DNA of 11,073 nt, from positions 1 to 11,073 of the forward strand of contig DAHWKF010000124.1 of the NCBI GenBank assembly GCA_027343785.1, given 5' to 3'. This DNA comes from Leptospirillum sp. Its GTDB lineage: Bacteria > Nitrospirota > Leptospirillia > Leptospirillales > Leptospirillaceae. Positions 1 through 6,440 of the stretch are shown piece by piece. Both the position numbers and the translations under genes were made by a program. Position 1 is the first letter of the stretch. The number at the start of each line of letters is the position of its first letter. A model generated the notes under the pieces. The model searched no databases, was not told where the DNA came from, and saw nothing but the letters and a program-made list of their open reading frames with translations.

Positions 1-54
1 ATATCAGCCGGAAGATACCCCCCCAGTCAAAATCTTTGAAGCGGTCAGACAAGA

Positions 55-1167
55 TCACATACCCCGGTAACCGAAGGGGCCGTTGAAGTAGAACGTCACG
101 GTTCCCATGGGGGTGTAAGTGTGGGGATAGTTCGACTGGTAGACCGGCAAGGCGACTCCCGCGCCCCAGGTTGCCGAAAACTTCGGATTATGCGGCCAGG
201 TGACCTCGACTTCGGGCGCCAGCCAGAAAAAGGACCAGGAAGGAGCATTTGCTGCACCGAAAAAGAGACTGGAACCGCTCTGGGTCTCCCCGTAGAACTC
301 CAGCATATAACCCGCTCCCCATTCGGTGTTGATCACGTGTTCAAACGCCCCCGCGTAGTAGGTGAGGTTGCCGTCCACCATGTGAAGACTTGTGGTCGAG
401 TTGAATGGGAGCTGGGTGATGCCGTTGTTGAAGGTATATCCGGCCCCCACGGTGGAAGGATTCTCGACGATGTCCCCCACCTGGAGGTAGAACATGAAGG
501 GCTTGACATGCTTTCGGACGAGGACCATCACCCCTTCGTTGTAGGTCCCGTTTCCCAGCTGGTCGGTGCCGTAGTCCTGGGGGTTCAGGTTCTGGTACTG
601 TCCGGAGGGCACCCAGAAATCGAACGTCAGGGCGATCGCCGGCATCGCGATCGGTTCATAGACGTCGGCGTCGCTGGTCAGCTGCCACTTGACCTCGAAG
701 TGGGTGTTTCCCACCCCGAAATGACTCGCCGAATGGTCGATGCCCTGGGAAGGGTCGATCCCCTGCCAGTTCTGGATGAGCGGCAGGAATGTGTCGAACT
801 CCAGGCTGTGGCCGAGGCCGACCGCGAGCCGCATGGGCATATACAGGGACGATGCGGATATTCCGGGGGTGATATAATCGTAGGCGAACGGCTCCAGATA
901 CCAGGAGCCGATCGGCTCCACCTCCGCCGTCCCCGTGAAAAACGGTCCGCTCGTGTTGGGACCCCATGGCAGGTAGGGCGGGGCCAGCGCCTGAAAATCC
1001 TTCGACATGTCGCTGTCGCTCGAAAACGGAAAAGCCATCGGCGATCCGGGGCTTGCCGGACTCATGGTGGCCGGATCGGCCCATCCGTTTATTCCCGGGA
1101 CCAGAAAACCGGCAATCAGAAGTCCCTTCCATAAACACGCAAAAATCCCCCGACGCATCCCCCTCAT
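55..1167 (-). CDS. Putative outer-membrane beta-barrel protein, secreted
   Basis: This encodes 370 residues that I cannot assign to a named family with confidence. The N-terminus is a classic Sec signal peptide: basic residues (MRGMRRG), a hydrophobic core at about residues 8-26, and probable cleavage after Ala30 (GWA|DP). The rest is rich in aromatic residues, Gly, Pro and Asn, with alternating hydrophobic/polar stretches and short turns, as in outer-membrane barrels of the phenol-degradation 'MetA-pathway' or transporter-like type. It lacks a C-terminal Phe (it ends GYRGM), so porin-like assembly is not proven. The ATG at 1167 has an AGGGAG-type ribosome site about 10 nt upstream; an ATG three codons further in is less well spaced. 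It follows the TPR lipoprotein gene by 47 nt and is probably co-transcribed with it. Role inferred: surface channel or envelope component. Confidence 0.75.
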   Translation of the reverse strand: MRGMRRGIFACLWKGLLIAGFLVPGINGWADPATMSPASPGSPMAFPFSSDSDMSKDFQALAPPYLPWGPNTSGPFFTGTAEVEPIGSWYLEPFAYDYITPGISASSLYMPMRLAVGLGHSLEFDTFLPLIQNWQGIDPSQGIDHSASHFGVGNTHFEVKWQLTSDADVYEPIAMPAIALTFDFWVPSGQYQNLNPQDYGTDQLGNGTYNEGVMVLVRKHVKPFMFYLQVGDIVENPSTVGAGYTFNNGITQLPFNSTTSLHMVDGNLTYYAGAFEHVINTEWGAGYMLEFYGETQSGSSLFFGAANAPSWSFFWLAPEVEVTWPHNPKFSATWGAGVALPVYQSNYPHTYTPMGTVTFYFNGPFGYRGM

Positions 1168-1214
1168 CGTCCCGATCTCCCTCTCGTTTCCTGTGTGGTT
1201 GGCGGTTCAGAATC

Positions 1215-1742
1215 CTAGGGCTGAGGTTTGTCCAGCGTCACGGGATGGTTACCCAGAAGGATCGCCAGCGCGTGGGCCGACTGGCCATTATGCAAAAGGG
1301 CTTCCGCCATGATCTTCCGGTATCCGTGCGGCCATTTCTGGCGCGGCTCGATCAGGGCCAGAAGGGTCAGCGCCCGATGGTAATCGTGATGCGCGATCAG
1401 GATCCGGGCCTCGTTCAGGATGTAGGGCTCGTCGTCGTCGTCCGTCCTGAGGACCCGCGCCTGCTCCAGATAACCCACGGCTTTCATGTAATGGCCTTCC
1501 TTGAACTCGATATAGGCCATGTTGTTCAGAATGGAGGGTTCCTTGGGGTTGTCCCGCAATGCCAGCTTCAGGTCCTGTTTCGCCTTCTCAAGCTGGCCCT
1601 GCCGGATTTCCGCATAGGCGTGCTTCTCGTGAATATAGGCCCGCACATCCGGCTCCGTCATCTCGGCGCACCCGGCCAGTAAAAAACCCAAAAAACCCCA
1701 CACAAAAAAAACCGTTCTCTTTTTCCGATTACCCGACGTCAT
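1215..1742 (-). CDS. TPR-repeat outer-membrane lipoprotein
   Basis: This encodes 175 residues from the ATG at 1742, chosen because GAGGGGG lies 5 nt upstream; an in-frame ATG at 1766 has no such site. Residues 6-9 are basic, followed by a hydrophobic segment and a lipobox LLAGC ending at Cys25, with Ala at +2, which favours outer-membrane sorting. The mature part is alpha-helical. Tetratricopeptide-like helix pairs occur at about residues 36-69 (AYAEIRQGQLEKAKQDL), 70-104 (NNMAYIEFKEGHYMKAVGYL) and 106-138, with the usual Gly/Ala/Tyr pattern. Such lipoproteins act as scaffolds for envelope assembly or secretion machines (PilF/PilW- or BamD-like logic). No specific partner can be named, but the barrel gene 47 nt downstream is the natural candidate. 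Confidence 0.85.
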   Translation of the reverse strand: MTSGNRKKRTVFFVWGFLGFLLAGCAEMTEPDVRAYIHEKHAYAEIRQGQLEKAKQDLKLALRDNPKEPSILNNMAYIEFKEGHYMKAVGYLEQARVLRTDDDDEPYILNEARILIAHHDYHRALTLLALIEPRQKWPHGYRKIMAEALLHNGQSAHALAILLGNHPVTLDKPQP

Positions 1743-1772
1743 CCTGTCCCCCTCAGGGTTTCCCACACGCGT

Positions 1773-1833
1773 GGAACCGAAGATCCCCGGTGTGACCGGG
1801 AACCTTCGATTCCACTATTGAAACTTAGTCTCA
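1773..1833 (-). promoter_or_regulatory. Leader palindromes upstream of the lipoprotein operon
   Basis: Two inverted repeats sit between the inferred start of transcription and the lipoprotein gene. At 1819-1833 TGAAACT and AGTCTCA face each other around one base (6 of 7 pairs), exactly at the predicted +1 region, like an operator. At 1773-1813 a longer imperfect palindrome pairs GGAA/TTCC, CGAAG/CTTCG and CCCGGT/ACCGGG around a 3-nt loop, with small internal mismatches. The second would form a stable mRNA stem-loop in the leader. It lacks a U-run on either side, so I do not call it a terminator. Confidence 0.4.
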
Positions 1834-1840
1834 TAATAAA

Positions 1841-1870
1841 ATCGTAATCCTCTTCAGGCTTTAAAGTCAA
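1841..1870 (-). promoter_or_regulatory. Sigma70-type promoter of the lipoprotein/barrel operon
   Basis: On the minus strand, TTGACT (1865-1870) and TACGAT (1841-1846) are separated by 18 bp. They match the -35 and -10 consensus at 5/6 and 4/6 positions. Transcription would start near 1834, giving a leader of about 92 nt before the lipoprotein ATG at 1742. The -35 box begins 4 nt after the stop of the small ORF at 1875-1991. Confidence 0.5.
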
Positions 1871-1874
1871 CCCC

Positions 1875-1991
1875 TCAGGGGATCAGACGCCCCATCCCTC
1901 CCGGCGCAGACAGGATCCCGAAAAAGATCTCCATGGCGATCCGGATCCTTCTCCCGGCTCTCTCCAGCGGCGGCATGACAACATTGCGCAT
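1875..1991 (-). CDS. Small ORF, 38 aa, cationic with hydrophobic C-terminal half
   Basis: An ATG at 1991 is preceded by GGGAGGAAAAA, one of the strongest ribosome sites in the window, at ideal spacing. The product begins MRNVVMPPLERAGRRIRI and continues AMEIFFGILSAPGGMGRLIP. It has a basic stretch (residues 10-17) followed by a short hydrophobic segment (about 18-28). I recognise no family. It lies downstream of the CsoR-family gene in the same orientation, separated by about 350 bp. Its stop is immediately followed by the promoter of the lipoprotein operon. It is either a genuine microprotein (membrane-associated or leader peptide) or the decayed start of a longer gene. Confidence 0.4.
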   Translation of the reverse strand: MRNVVMPPLERAGRRIRIAMEIFFGILSAPGGMGRLIP

Positions 1992-2189
1992 TTTTTCCTC
2001 CCGATCCTGTCAGCGCGCGGTCCGGACGGCCGCGCAAATATTCGGCCCCTTGACGGACTGCGCAGGACAGGGTCTCTTTCATCTTTTGTTTATTTGTCGT
2101 CGAAATTTTTCTGAAAGAAAGACTGGGTGCGGAAGAAAAAAGGCGAAATCCGAAAAAACGGGGAGAGGGAAAACCACGGTGATGTCACC
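1992..2189. other. Intergenic leader with hairpins, no clear gene
   Basis: This stretch lies between the two small ORFs. It contains a 6-bp GC stem (GCGCGG at 2015-2020, CCGCGC at 2030-2035) 24 nt upstream of the small-ORF start at 1991, and a 12-bp palindrome GGTGATGTCACC at 2179-2190. The centre (2100-2165) is purine/pyrimidine-skewed, with several A-runs on the plus strand. Longer open frames here show no recognisable protein features. Confidence 0.4.
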
Positions 2190-2336
2190 TCACGCGCATT
2201 CCGGCTCCTCCTTTTTCTGTCCGCACCGGACTCGAACCGTCGTCCACAACTTCTCCTTCTCGTTGAGGCGGTACCCGTTCCGGACGCCCAATGCCGTCCG
2301 GTATGGCCCGTCGCCTGTTTGACGGGGCGCATCCAT
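2190..2336 (-). CDS. Small ORF, 48 aa, directly behind the CsoR-family gene
   Basis: An ATG at 2336 begins 8 nt after the stop of the repressor gene, with the weak GGGG as a possible ribosome site, so translation would depend on coupling. The product starts MDAPRQTGDGPYRTALG and ends with a charged tail RCGQKKEEPECA containing two Cys (residues 38 and 47). It has no signal peptide or known domain. Position and GC-rich third codon positions favour coding; the absence of any recognised homologue argues against it. It could be a small metal- or thiol-related partner of the repressor, or noncoding trailer. Confidence 0.3.
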   Translation of the reverse strand: MDAPRQTGDGPYRTALGVRNGYRLNEKEKLWTTVRVRCGQKKEEPECA

Positions 2337-2344
2337 GACCCCGA

Positions 2345-2632
2345 CTACTTGAGGTATCGTTTCACCACTTCGATCACATCCTCGACCGCCTGCTCCCGGT
2401 CCCGGGCAGATATTTCCTGCCCATCCTGGATGTGTTCCCGGATATGGCCTTCGATCAGTTCGCACATGAGGCCGTTCAGAGCCCCGCGGGAAGAAGCCAC
2501 GGTCTGAAGAATCAGCGACACGTCGTCGCCTGCTCCTTCGGACTGCTCCAGAAGCCGCTCCAGACCCTCGATCTGTCCCCGGATCTTGCGGACCCTTTCC
2601 AGCAGTTTTTTCCTGTTTCTGACTGTATGCAA
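2345..2632 (-). CDS. RcnR/FrmR/CsoR-family metal- or aldehyde-sensing repressor
   Basis: This encodes 95 residues of the all-helical DUF156 family. The N-terminus MHTVRNRKKLLERVRKIRGQIEG and the central ILQTVASSRGALNGLM/EGHIREHI are hallmarks of the RcnR/FrmR branch. These proteins form tetramers that bind G-tract operators and release DNA on binding Ni/Co, Cu or formaldehyde. In RcnR the metal ligands are the N-terminal His plus Cys35, His60 and His64. Here His2, His63 and His67 line up, but the cysteine position is Val38; the only Cys is Cys57, just before the His motif. The start is TTG at 2632, because an in-frame TAA lies upstream and the AAAGGA site is 9 nt away. The gene has its own promoter and operator, stands downstream of a terminator and is likely autorepressed. 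Confidence 0.9.
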   Translation of the reverse strand: MHTVRNRKKLLERVRKIRGQIEGLERLLEQSEGAGDDVSLILQTVASSRGALNGLMCELIEGHIREHIQDGQEISARDREQAVEDVIEVVKRYLK

Positions 2633-2658
2633 CCCTGTCCGTCCTTTCCGGTGACCTT

Positions 2659-2687
2659 AATATATACTCCCCCTCCCTATCTGTCAA
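2659..2687 (-). promoter_or_regulatory. Promoter with embedded CsoR/RcnR-type operator
   Basis: On the minus strand, TTGACA (2682-2687) is a perfect -35 box. After a 17-bp spacer comes TATATT (2659-2664), 5 of 6 to the -10 consensus. The spacer holds a G-tract flanked by ATA and TAT (2664-2680, ATAGGGAGGGGGAGTAT). This resembles the ATACT-G6-NAGTAT operators bound by RcnR and FrmR. A tetramer bound here would block RNA polymerase. Transcription would begin near 2652, about 20 nt before the TTG start codon. Confidence 0.75.
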
Positions 2688-2706
2688 GCGCCGATGGAGA
2701 CCGCAA

Positions 2707-2732
2707 AAAAGGGACCCCGGAGGGTCCCTTTT
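2707..2732 (-). terminator. Rho-independent terminator after the TonB-dependent receptor
   Basis: AAAAGGGACCC (2707-2717) pairs perfectly with GGGTCCCTTTT (2722-2732) around a 4-nt loop. Read on the minus strand, the stem is followed by six T, ending 62 nt after the terminus of the receptor gene's coding region. It is symmetrical, so it could act in both directions, and it insulates the repressor promoter at 2659-2687. Confidence 0.85.
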
Positions 2733-2768
2733 CAAGAATCTGGAGATTTCGGACGGCGTGTCTGTCCC

Positions 2769-5663
2769 TCAGAAGGTCAGCGTCACACCTCCGAAAACGT
2801 TAATGGGTTCGCCCGGATAGACCATGAGAAGATTCGGGTTGGCTTTGTCCGCGGTGAGAAGTGCGGCCGGCATGTAGTAATCGGTGTTCAACAAGTTAAA
2901 TGCGTTGAAGAAGAGCTGAGCGCTCTTGTACCACGACAATTTCGGAAGATCATAGGCCACGAGAAGGTTCGTGGTCCAATAGCCGGGAGAATTCATCTGC
3001 AGATTCTCTGACCCGGTGGATCCCCCTCCCGTGTTGAGGACATTCATCATGCCCGTGTAGCGCTCGTTGACCGTGATGTGCCATTTCCCTCCTGTATAGT
3101 TCACGTCGAGGTTTCCCAGCATGTTGGGAACGAAGGGAAGGGAGTCCCCCGTAAAGTTCGGTCCCCCACCCGGAGTCGCTCCGTTTACGAAGTAGGCGTC
3201 GACGGCGGAGAAGTTCCCGTCCACGCTGAAGTTGTCCGGAAGATCGCGCTTGAATTCGGCCTCGACCCCCCGCATCTCCACGAGCCCCGTCTGGAAAGGA
3301 AGGGCATTGACCACGCCACTTGGAAGCACAACGGTCGAAACATTGAGCATATTGTTGATGTAGTCGTTGTAGAAATCGATCCCGACAAATCCCTTGTCCG
3401 TGGTGTACCGGGTGCCGATGCCGATGTCGTTTACGATTTCCGGCTTCAAATTAAGCGGGCTGGCTCCTGGTGAAAGTTCGAAGAACTGGATGGACGGAGC
3501 CGCATAGGACTGGCCCGCGTTGACGTAGACCTTCCAGTGGTCGGTCGGGTACCAGTTGGCTCCCACGTGGGGAAGGGGAACCACGAAGGATTCGCCGGCG
3601 TTATGCTCATAGACGGCATTTCCTCCGTTTGCCTGATTCACGGCGACCTGGGCGTTGGACATTGCGGAGTTCACATACTGTTCATTCACTGCCATCACCC
3701 GGAATCCCGCCGAGAGGAGCCATTGGTCTGTGGGACGGTAATGGTCCTCGAGATATCCGCCGATCGTCGACATGAGATTGGATCCACCCGCATTCCCCGT
3801 AATGTTGGGGGTTCCGATGGGTTGGTTGTAATAATCCGTGTTGTTGTAGGAGAGCCTTGCGCCAAGATGAACCTTGTTACCTTTCCATGTCTGGATTGCG
3901 GTTTCCGCGATGTCTCCAACCTTGAATCCTTGGCCCTGGATATAGGTGAAGTTGAAGGGATTGGCGCATTGGACGGACGTTCCTCCCGAGCACACCCCGC
4001 CGTAGTCCGGCGCGATATTCTTGAAAGCCGTTCCCGAAGGTCCGGCGACCGGGGGTCCGATGATCCCGGTCGGAACGTTGATGACGCCATAGGGAACAAG
4101 GAGGGCGAAGAGATTGTTCTTGACCGAGACCGTGGGATTCAGCTGGTCTTCTCCCTGCAGGGTGATCATGTACCGTTGCGAGGTCCACTGCTTGTAGTAC
4201 GGAGAGTCCGGGGTATTGGTTCCGGAAGGATACGAGGCATTCTCACCATTTGGCAGCCCGTTGTAGGTCGGCCCGAACTGCTGGAAGTTCTGGAGCGATG
4301 TCGAAGAACCCCGGTCGTAGTTCTTGTAGGCTCCGGTGAACATAAGGCTGATTTTGCCGTTTTCCAGGTATTTGGAGACGTTCGCGTAATCCTGATACTC
4401 CTGCACTCCCGTGAATTCCTGGAATCCCTGCTGGTTGATGAGTGAGAGATCGTTGTAGGCCCCGACGCCGGTTTTTTCGTTGATCCCGGTGTTGGTGATG
4501 AAGGAGGAGTAGTACTGGTTGTAAGAACCTATCCCGGCGGTGATTTGGGAGTAGGCGTCCTGGGTAGGCTGCATCAGGTGGATATTGACATTGCACCCCG
4601 AGGCGTAGTTGTAAAGGTTGGCCGATGTGGTCACCCCCCGCTGGATATCGACGGAAGCGATATCGATGTTGAACAGGTTCAGGTCGTAGACCATACCACC
4701 GTCCTGGTTCTCGTTGAAGGGCACACCTTCGACCTCGAACTCGATGTTGGCCCCACCGGACGGCGCCGTGTTCGATCCCCCGGTGGAATACCCCCGGCAG
4801 GTGAAGTAGTTCATGCCGCCTGTCACGCCATTGGCGCCGGAACGGGAGTAGTAGTTGACGCCGGGCTGGTTCGACAGGGCGAATCCGATGCCGGTTGTCT
4901 GCCAGGTTTCGAAGGTCTTGTGGTCAACAATGGTGATGGCGCCCGTCGTGTCCTTGATCGTCTTGTTGCCGGTTGCGTTGATGTCCGCCTGGGCCATGTG
5001 GTTGAGCCGGAGCCGGATGTCGGCCCTGGCGGTTCCGTTGACGGCCATCTCCTGGGAATAGGGAAGGTAGCCCCTCTTGATCGCCTGGACCAGGTAGTTT
5101 CCGGGCGGAATGTTCTTCAGGTCAAAAGCGCCCGACGGATCCGAAGTGATCGAATAGATTTCCTGGGTCTTGAGATTCTTGATAGCCAGTGTCGCGGCGA
5201 GCGGGATCTTGTGGTCCCCGTGCCCTTCGAATGTGCGGCCCAGGATTTCGGAGGAACCGGCGGAAAGCTCGTTGATGGCAAAATCCATCTGGCCGATGGT
5301 GCCACCTTTCAGCAACCCTTCTTTTCTCTGGACGGAGAAGTTGCCGCCGCCCACGAGAATCAGATAATCCCCGGCCGGCAGACCGGAAAAGATGAAGGCC
5401 CCCTGGTTGTCGCTGAATTTTTTGACCACCATACCGTTGGTCTTGTTGGTGAGCACGATGGGAACACCTGTCAGGGGTTTCCGGTCTTTGACGGAGCGGA
5501 TGTTTCCGTAAAGCACGGATGAAGATTCTGTCTGGCTGGCCGGTTTCGCCGCCGGCGGGGTAGCGGATGTCTGGGACGAAGCCGCCAGGGCGTTCCGGTG
5601 AAACGGGAAAATCGCCGAGCTGGCAAGCGCGACCCAGGCGATCCATTTGGAGTTTGACAACAT
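2769..5663 (-). CDS. TonB-dependent outer-membrane receptor with two N-terminal carboxypeptidase-regulatory-like domains
   Basis: This encodes 964 residues. The start at 5663 has a perfect AAAGGAGG site. Residues 1-27 form a signal peptide (cleavage near ALA27). A Pro/Ala/Ser linker leads to two beta-sandwich CarboxypepD_reg/CNA-B-like domains at about 48-110 and 137-220, each with the (S/D)xxGxFxxxxxPxGxY motif. The plug (about 225-365) carries CRGY near 289, EVEGVPFNE and the VDIQRGVTTSA strand. The rest is the 22-strand barrel, ending in GGVTLTF with the terminal Phe needed for Bam assembly. Such Oar/TonB-type receptors import metal chelates, vitamins or glycans; the ligand cannot be read here. 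Cys289/Cys357 (plug) and Cys558/Cys566 (barrel loop) may form disulfides. No TonB box is obvious. It has its own leader and terminator. Energy presumably comes from exbB-exbD-tonB at 8863-10766. Confidence 0.95.
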   Translation of the reverse strand: MLSNSKWIAWVALASSAIFPFHRNALAASSQTSATPPAAKPASQTESSSVLYGNIRSVKDRKPLTGVPIVLTNKTNGMVVKKFSDNQGAFIFSGLPAGDYLILVGGGNFSVQRKEGLLKGGTIGQMDFAINELSAGSSEILGRTFEGHGDHKIPLAATLAIKNLKTQEIYSITSDPSGAFDLKNIPPGNYLVQAIKRGYLPYSQEMAVNGTARADIRLRLNHMAQADINATGNKTIKDTTGAITIVDHKTFETWQTTGIGFALSNQPGVNYYSRSGANGVTGGMNYFTCRGYSTGGSNTAPSGGANIEFEVEGVPFNENQDGGMVYDLNLFNIDIASVDIQRGVTTSANLYNYASGCNVNIHLMQPTQDAYSQITAGIGSYNQYYSSFITNTGINEKTGVGAYNDLSLINQQGFQEFTGVQEYQDYANVSKYLENGKISLMFTGAYKNYDRGSSTSLQNFQQFGPTYNGLPNGENASYPSGTNTPDSPYYKQWTSQRYMITLQGEDQLNPTVSVKNNLFALLVPYGVINVPTGIIGPPVAGPSGTAFKNIAPDYGGVCSGGTSVQCANPFNFTYIQGQGFKVGDIAETAIQTWKGNKVHLGARLSYNNTDYYNQPIGTPNITGNAGGSNLMSTIGGYLEDHYRPTDQWLLSAGFRVMAVNEQYVNSAMSNAQVAVNQANGGNAVYEHNAGESFVVPLPHVGANWYPTDHWKVYVNAGQSYAAPSIQFFELSPGASPLNLKPEIVNDIGIGTRYTTDKGFVGIDFYNDYINNMLNVSTVVLPSGVVNALPFQTGLVEMRGVEAEFKRDLPDNFSVDGNFSAVDAYFVNGATPGGGPNFTGDSLPFVPNMLGNLDVNYTGGKWHITVNERYTGMMNVLNTGGGSTGSENLQMNSPGYWTTNLLVAYDLPKLSWYKSAQLFFNAFNLLNTDYYMPAALLTADKANPNLLMVYPGEPINVFGGVTLTF

Positions 5664-5670
5664 TTTTCCT

Positions 5671-5730
5671 CCTTTAATAATTGATAATATTTAATAAAAT
5701 TTGATAAAATTACGTAAAATTTAGTGAAAA
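5671..5730 (-). repeat. 10-bp-periodic AT-rich tract in the receptor leader/promoter
   Basis: Successive 10-bp units on the plus strand read TTGATAATAT, TTAATAAAAT, TTGATAAAAT, TACGTAAAAT and TTAGTGAAAA (5681-5730). This is about five imperfect copies in phase with the DNA helix. A-tracts repeating at helical pitch bend DNA. The tract lies directly upstream of the ribosome site of the receptor and contains GATAAT-like hexamers similar to Fur-box elements. Promoter boxes inside it cannot be fixed by eye. Confidence 0.6.
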
Positions 5731-5810
5731 CCCATATATGTCGTTCGAGGATTGTTCTAGGGAAATATAGGGAGGCTTTATGAAAACCAGGTAAATAATT
5801 CGTTAATCAA

Positions 5811-5866
5811 GAAAACCCAAAAAGGTTTTCCCTTCCTGGAGGAAGCCGACAACGATTTTTTCGTTG
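5811..5866 (-). promoter_or_regulatory. Cluster of three stem-loops upstream of the receptor
   Basis: Three small inverted repeats follow one another: GAAAACC/GGTTTTC (5811-5817, 5824-5830), CTTCC/GGAAG (5832-5836, 5841-5845) and CAACGA/TCGTTG (5850-5855, 5861-5866). They lie between the terminator of the receptor pseudogene and the AT-rich tract. They could be a structured leader, an sRNA or a weak second terminator. No known riboswitch was recognised. Confidence 0.3.
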
Positions 5867-5901
5867 AAATGGGGAAGGAGCAGGCCGATTGGGGAAACAA
5901 A

Positions 5902-5927
5902 AGGGGGAGTCCGGACGGACTCCCCCT
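5902..5927 (-). terminator. Rho-independent terminator after the receptor pseudogene
   Basis: AGGGGGAGTCCG (5902-5913) and CGGACTCCCCCT (5916-5927) form a perfect 12-bp stem with a 2-nt loop. On the minus strand it is followed by TTTGTTT and lies 30 nt beyond the stop of the receptor remnant, so the terminator outlived the gene. Confidence 0.8.
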
Positions 5928-5957
5928 ACCTATAAACGGTTTCGGTCTGATTCCGCG

Positions 5958-6440
5958 CTAAAACGTCATACTGACACCCGCGAAGACATTGATCGGTTCC
6001 CCGGGGTAGACGAAGAGGGTCTCGAGATTGTTGTACCCCGAAGAAAGGCCCGCCGGATTGTAGTAGTTCGTGTTAAACAGATTGTACGCGCTCGCAAACA
6101 GGTTGGCCTTCTTGTACCACGACAGTTTGGGAAGGTCGTAGGTGGCGAACAGGTCGGTCACGAAATAGGCGGGTGAGTTGGCCTGGTAATTCCCGTTTCC
6201 GGTCGGTCCTCCGGAAAAGTCGATGACGTTCATGACGCCGGTGTACCGTTCATCGATCGTGACGTGGAAAGGACCATGATCATAGGTCAGGGCAAGGTTG
6301 CCCATGCCTTGGGGAACGAACGGGATCAGATCGCCAGATGTGTTGATTTGAGCTGAATATCGCTTGTGAGGACAGCTTGGATATAAGAGTAGTTGGCTTC
6401 GAGACCGAAGCCGGCGACCAGATCGAACAGTTGGGGATTC
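5958..6440 (-). pseudogene. C-terminal remnant of a second TonB-dependent receptor
   Basis: The last ~125 residues (from GDLIPFVPQGMGNLALTYD to the terminal GVSMTF) align along their whole length with the C-terminus of the intact receptor at 2769. Both share ERYTG-MNV, YDLPKLSWYK and VYPGEPINVF. I judge the two to be roughly half identical. Upstream, the homology continues in another frame: LFDLVAGFGLEANYSYIQAV matches the paralogue's FSVDGNFSAVDAY region. That frame hits a stop at 6326-6328, so a frameshift lies between about 6329 and 6366. Beyond 6440 receptor homology ceases and transposase sequence begins. Signal peptide, plug and most of the barrel are gone, so no functional receptor can be made. 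It is tandem to the intact paralogue. Confidence 0.85.

Noticed and set aside
121..1134. Long plus-strand open frame opposite the barrel gene
   Set aside because: It is the antisense shadow of a gene with a signal peptide and ribosome site. Its product is rich in Arg/Gly/His with no domain.
1867..2082. Minus-strand 71-codon frame
   Set aside because: It has no ribosome site and overlaps the 38-codon ORF, which has a far better start signal.
2220..2290. tRNA-like block on the minus strand (GGTTCGAGTCC followed by a possible acceptor stem GTCCG/CGGAC)
   Set aside because: The T-arm stem does not pair, the anticodon arm would have an 11-nt loop, and no D-arm fits. The resemblance to a T-loop is by chance.
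2190..2735. Minus-strand frame of 181 codons overlapping the repressor gene
   Set aside because: Most of it is the alternative frame of the well-supported repressor and crosses its promoter and the terminator. Only the 48-codon end behind the repressor is considered.
5684..5700. Fur box in the receptor leader
   Set aside because: GATAAT-like hexamers are present, but the 7-1-7 inverted repeat is poor and the AT-rich periodic tract produces such matches by chance. Kept only as a possibility in the periodic-tract entry.
5779..5794. Plus-strand four-codon mini-ORF (GGGAGG-CTTT-ATG, MKTR stop)
   Set aside because: There is no downstream plus-strand gene for it to control; likely chance.
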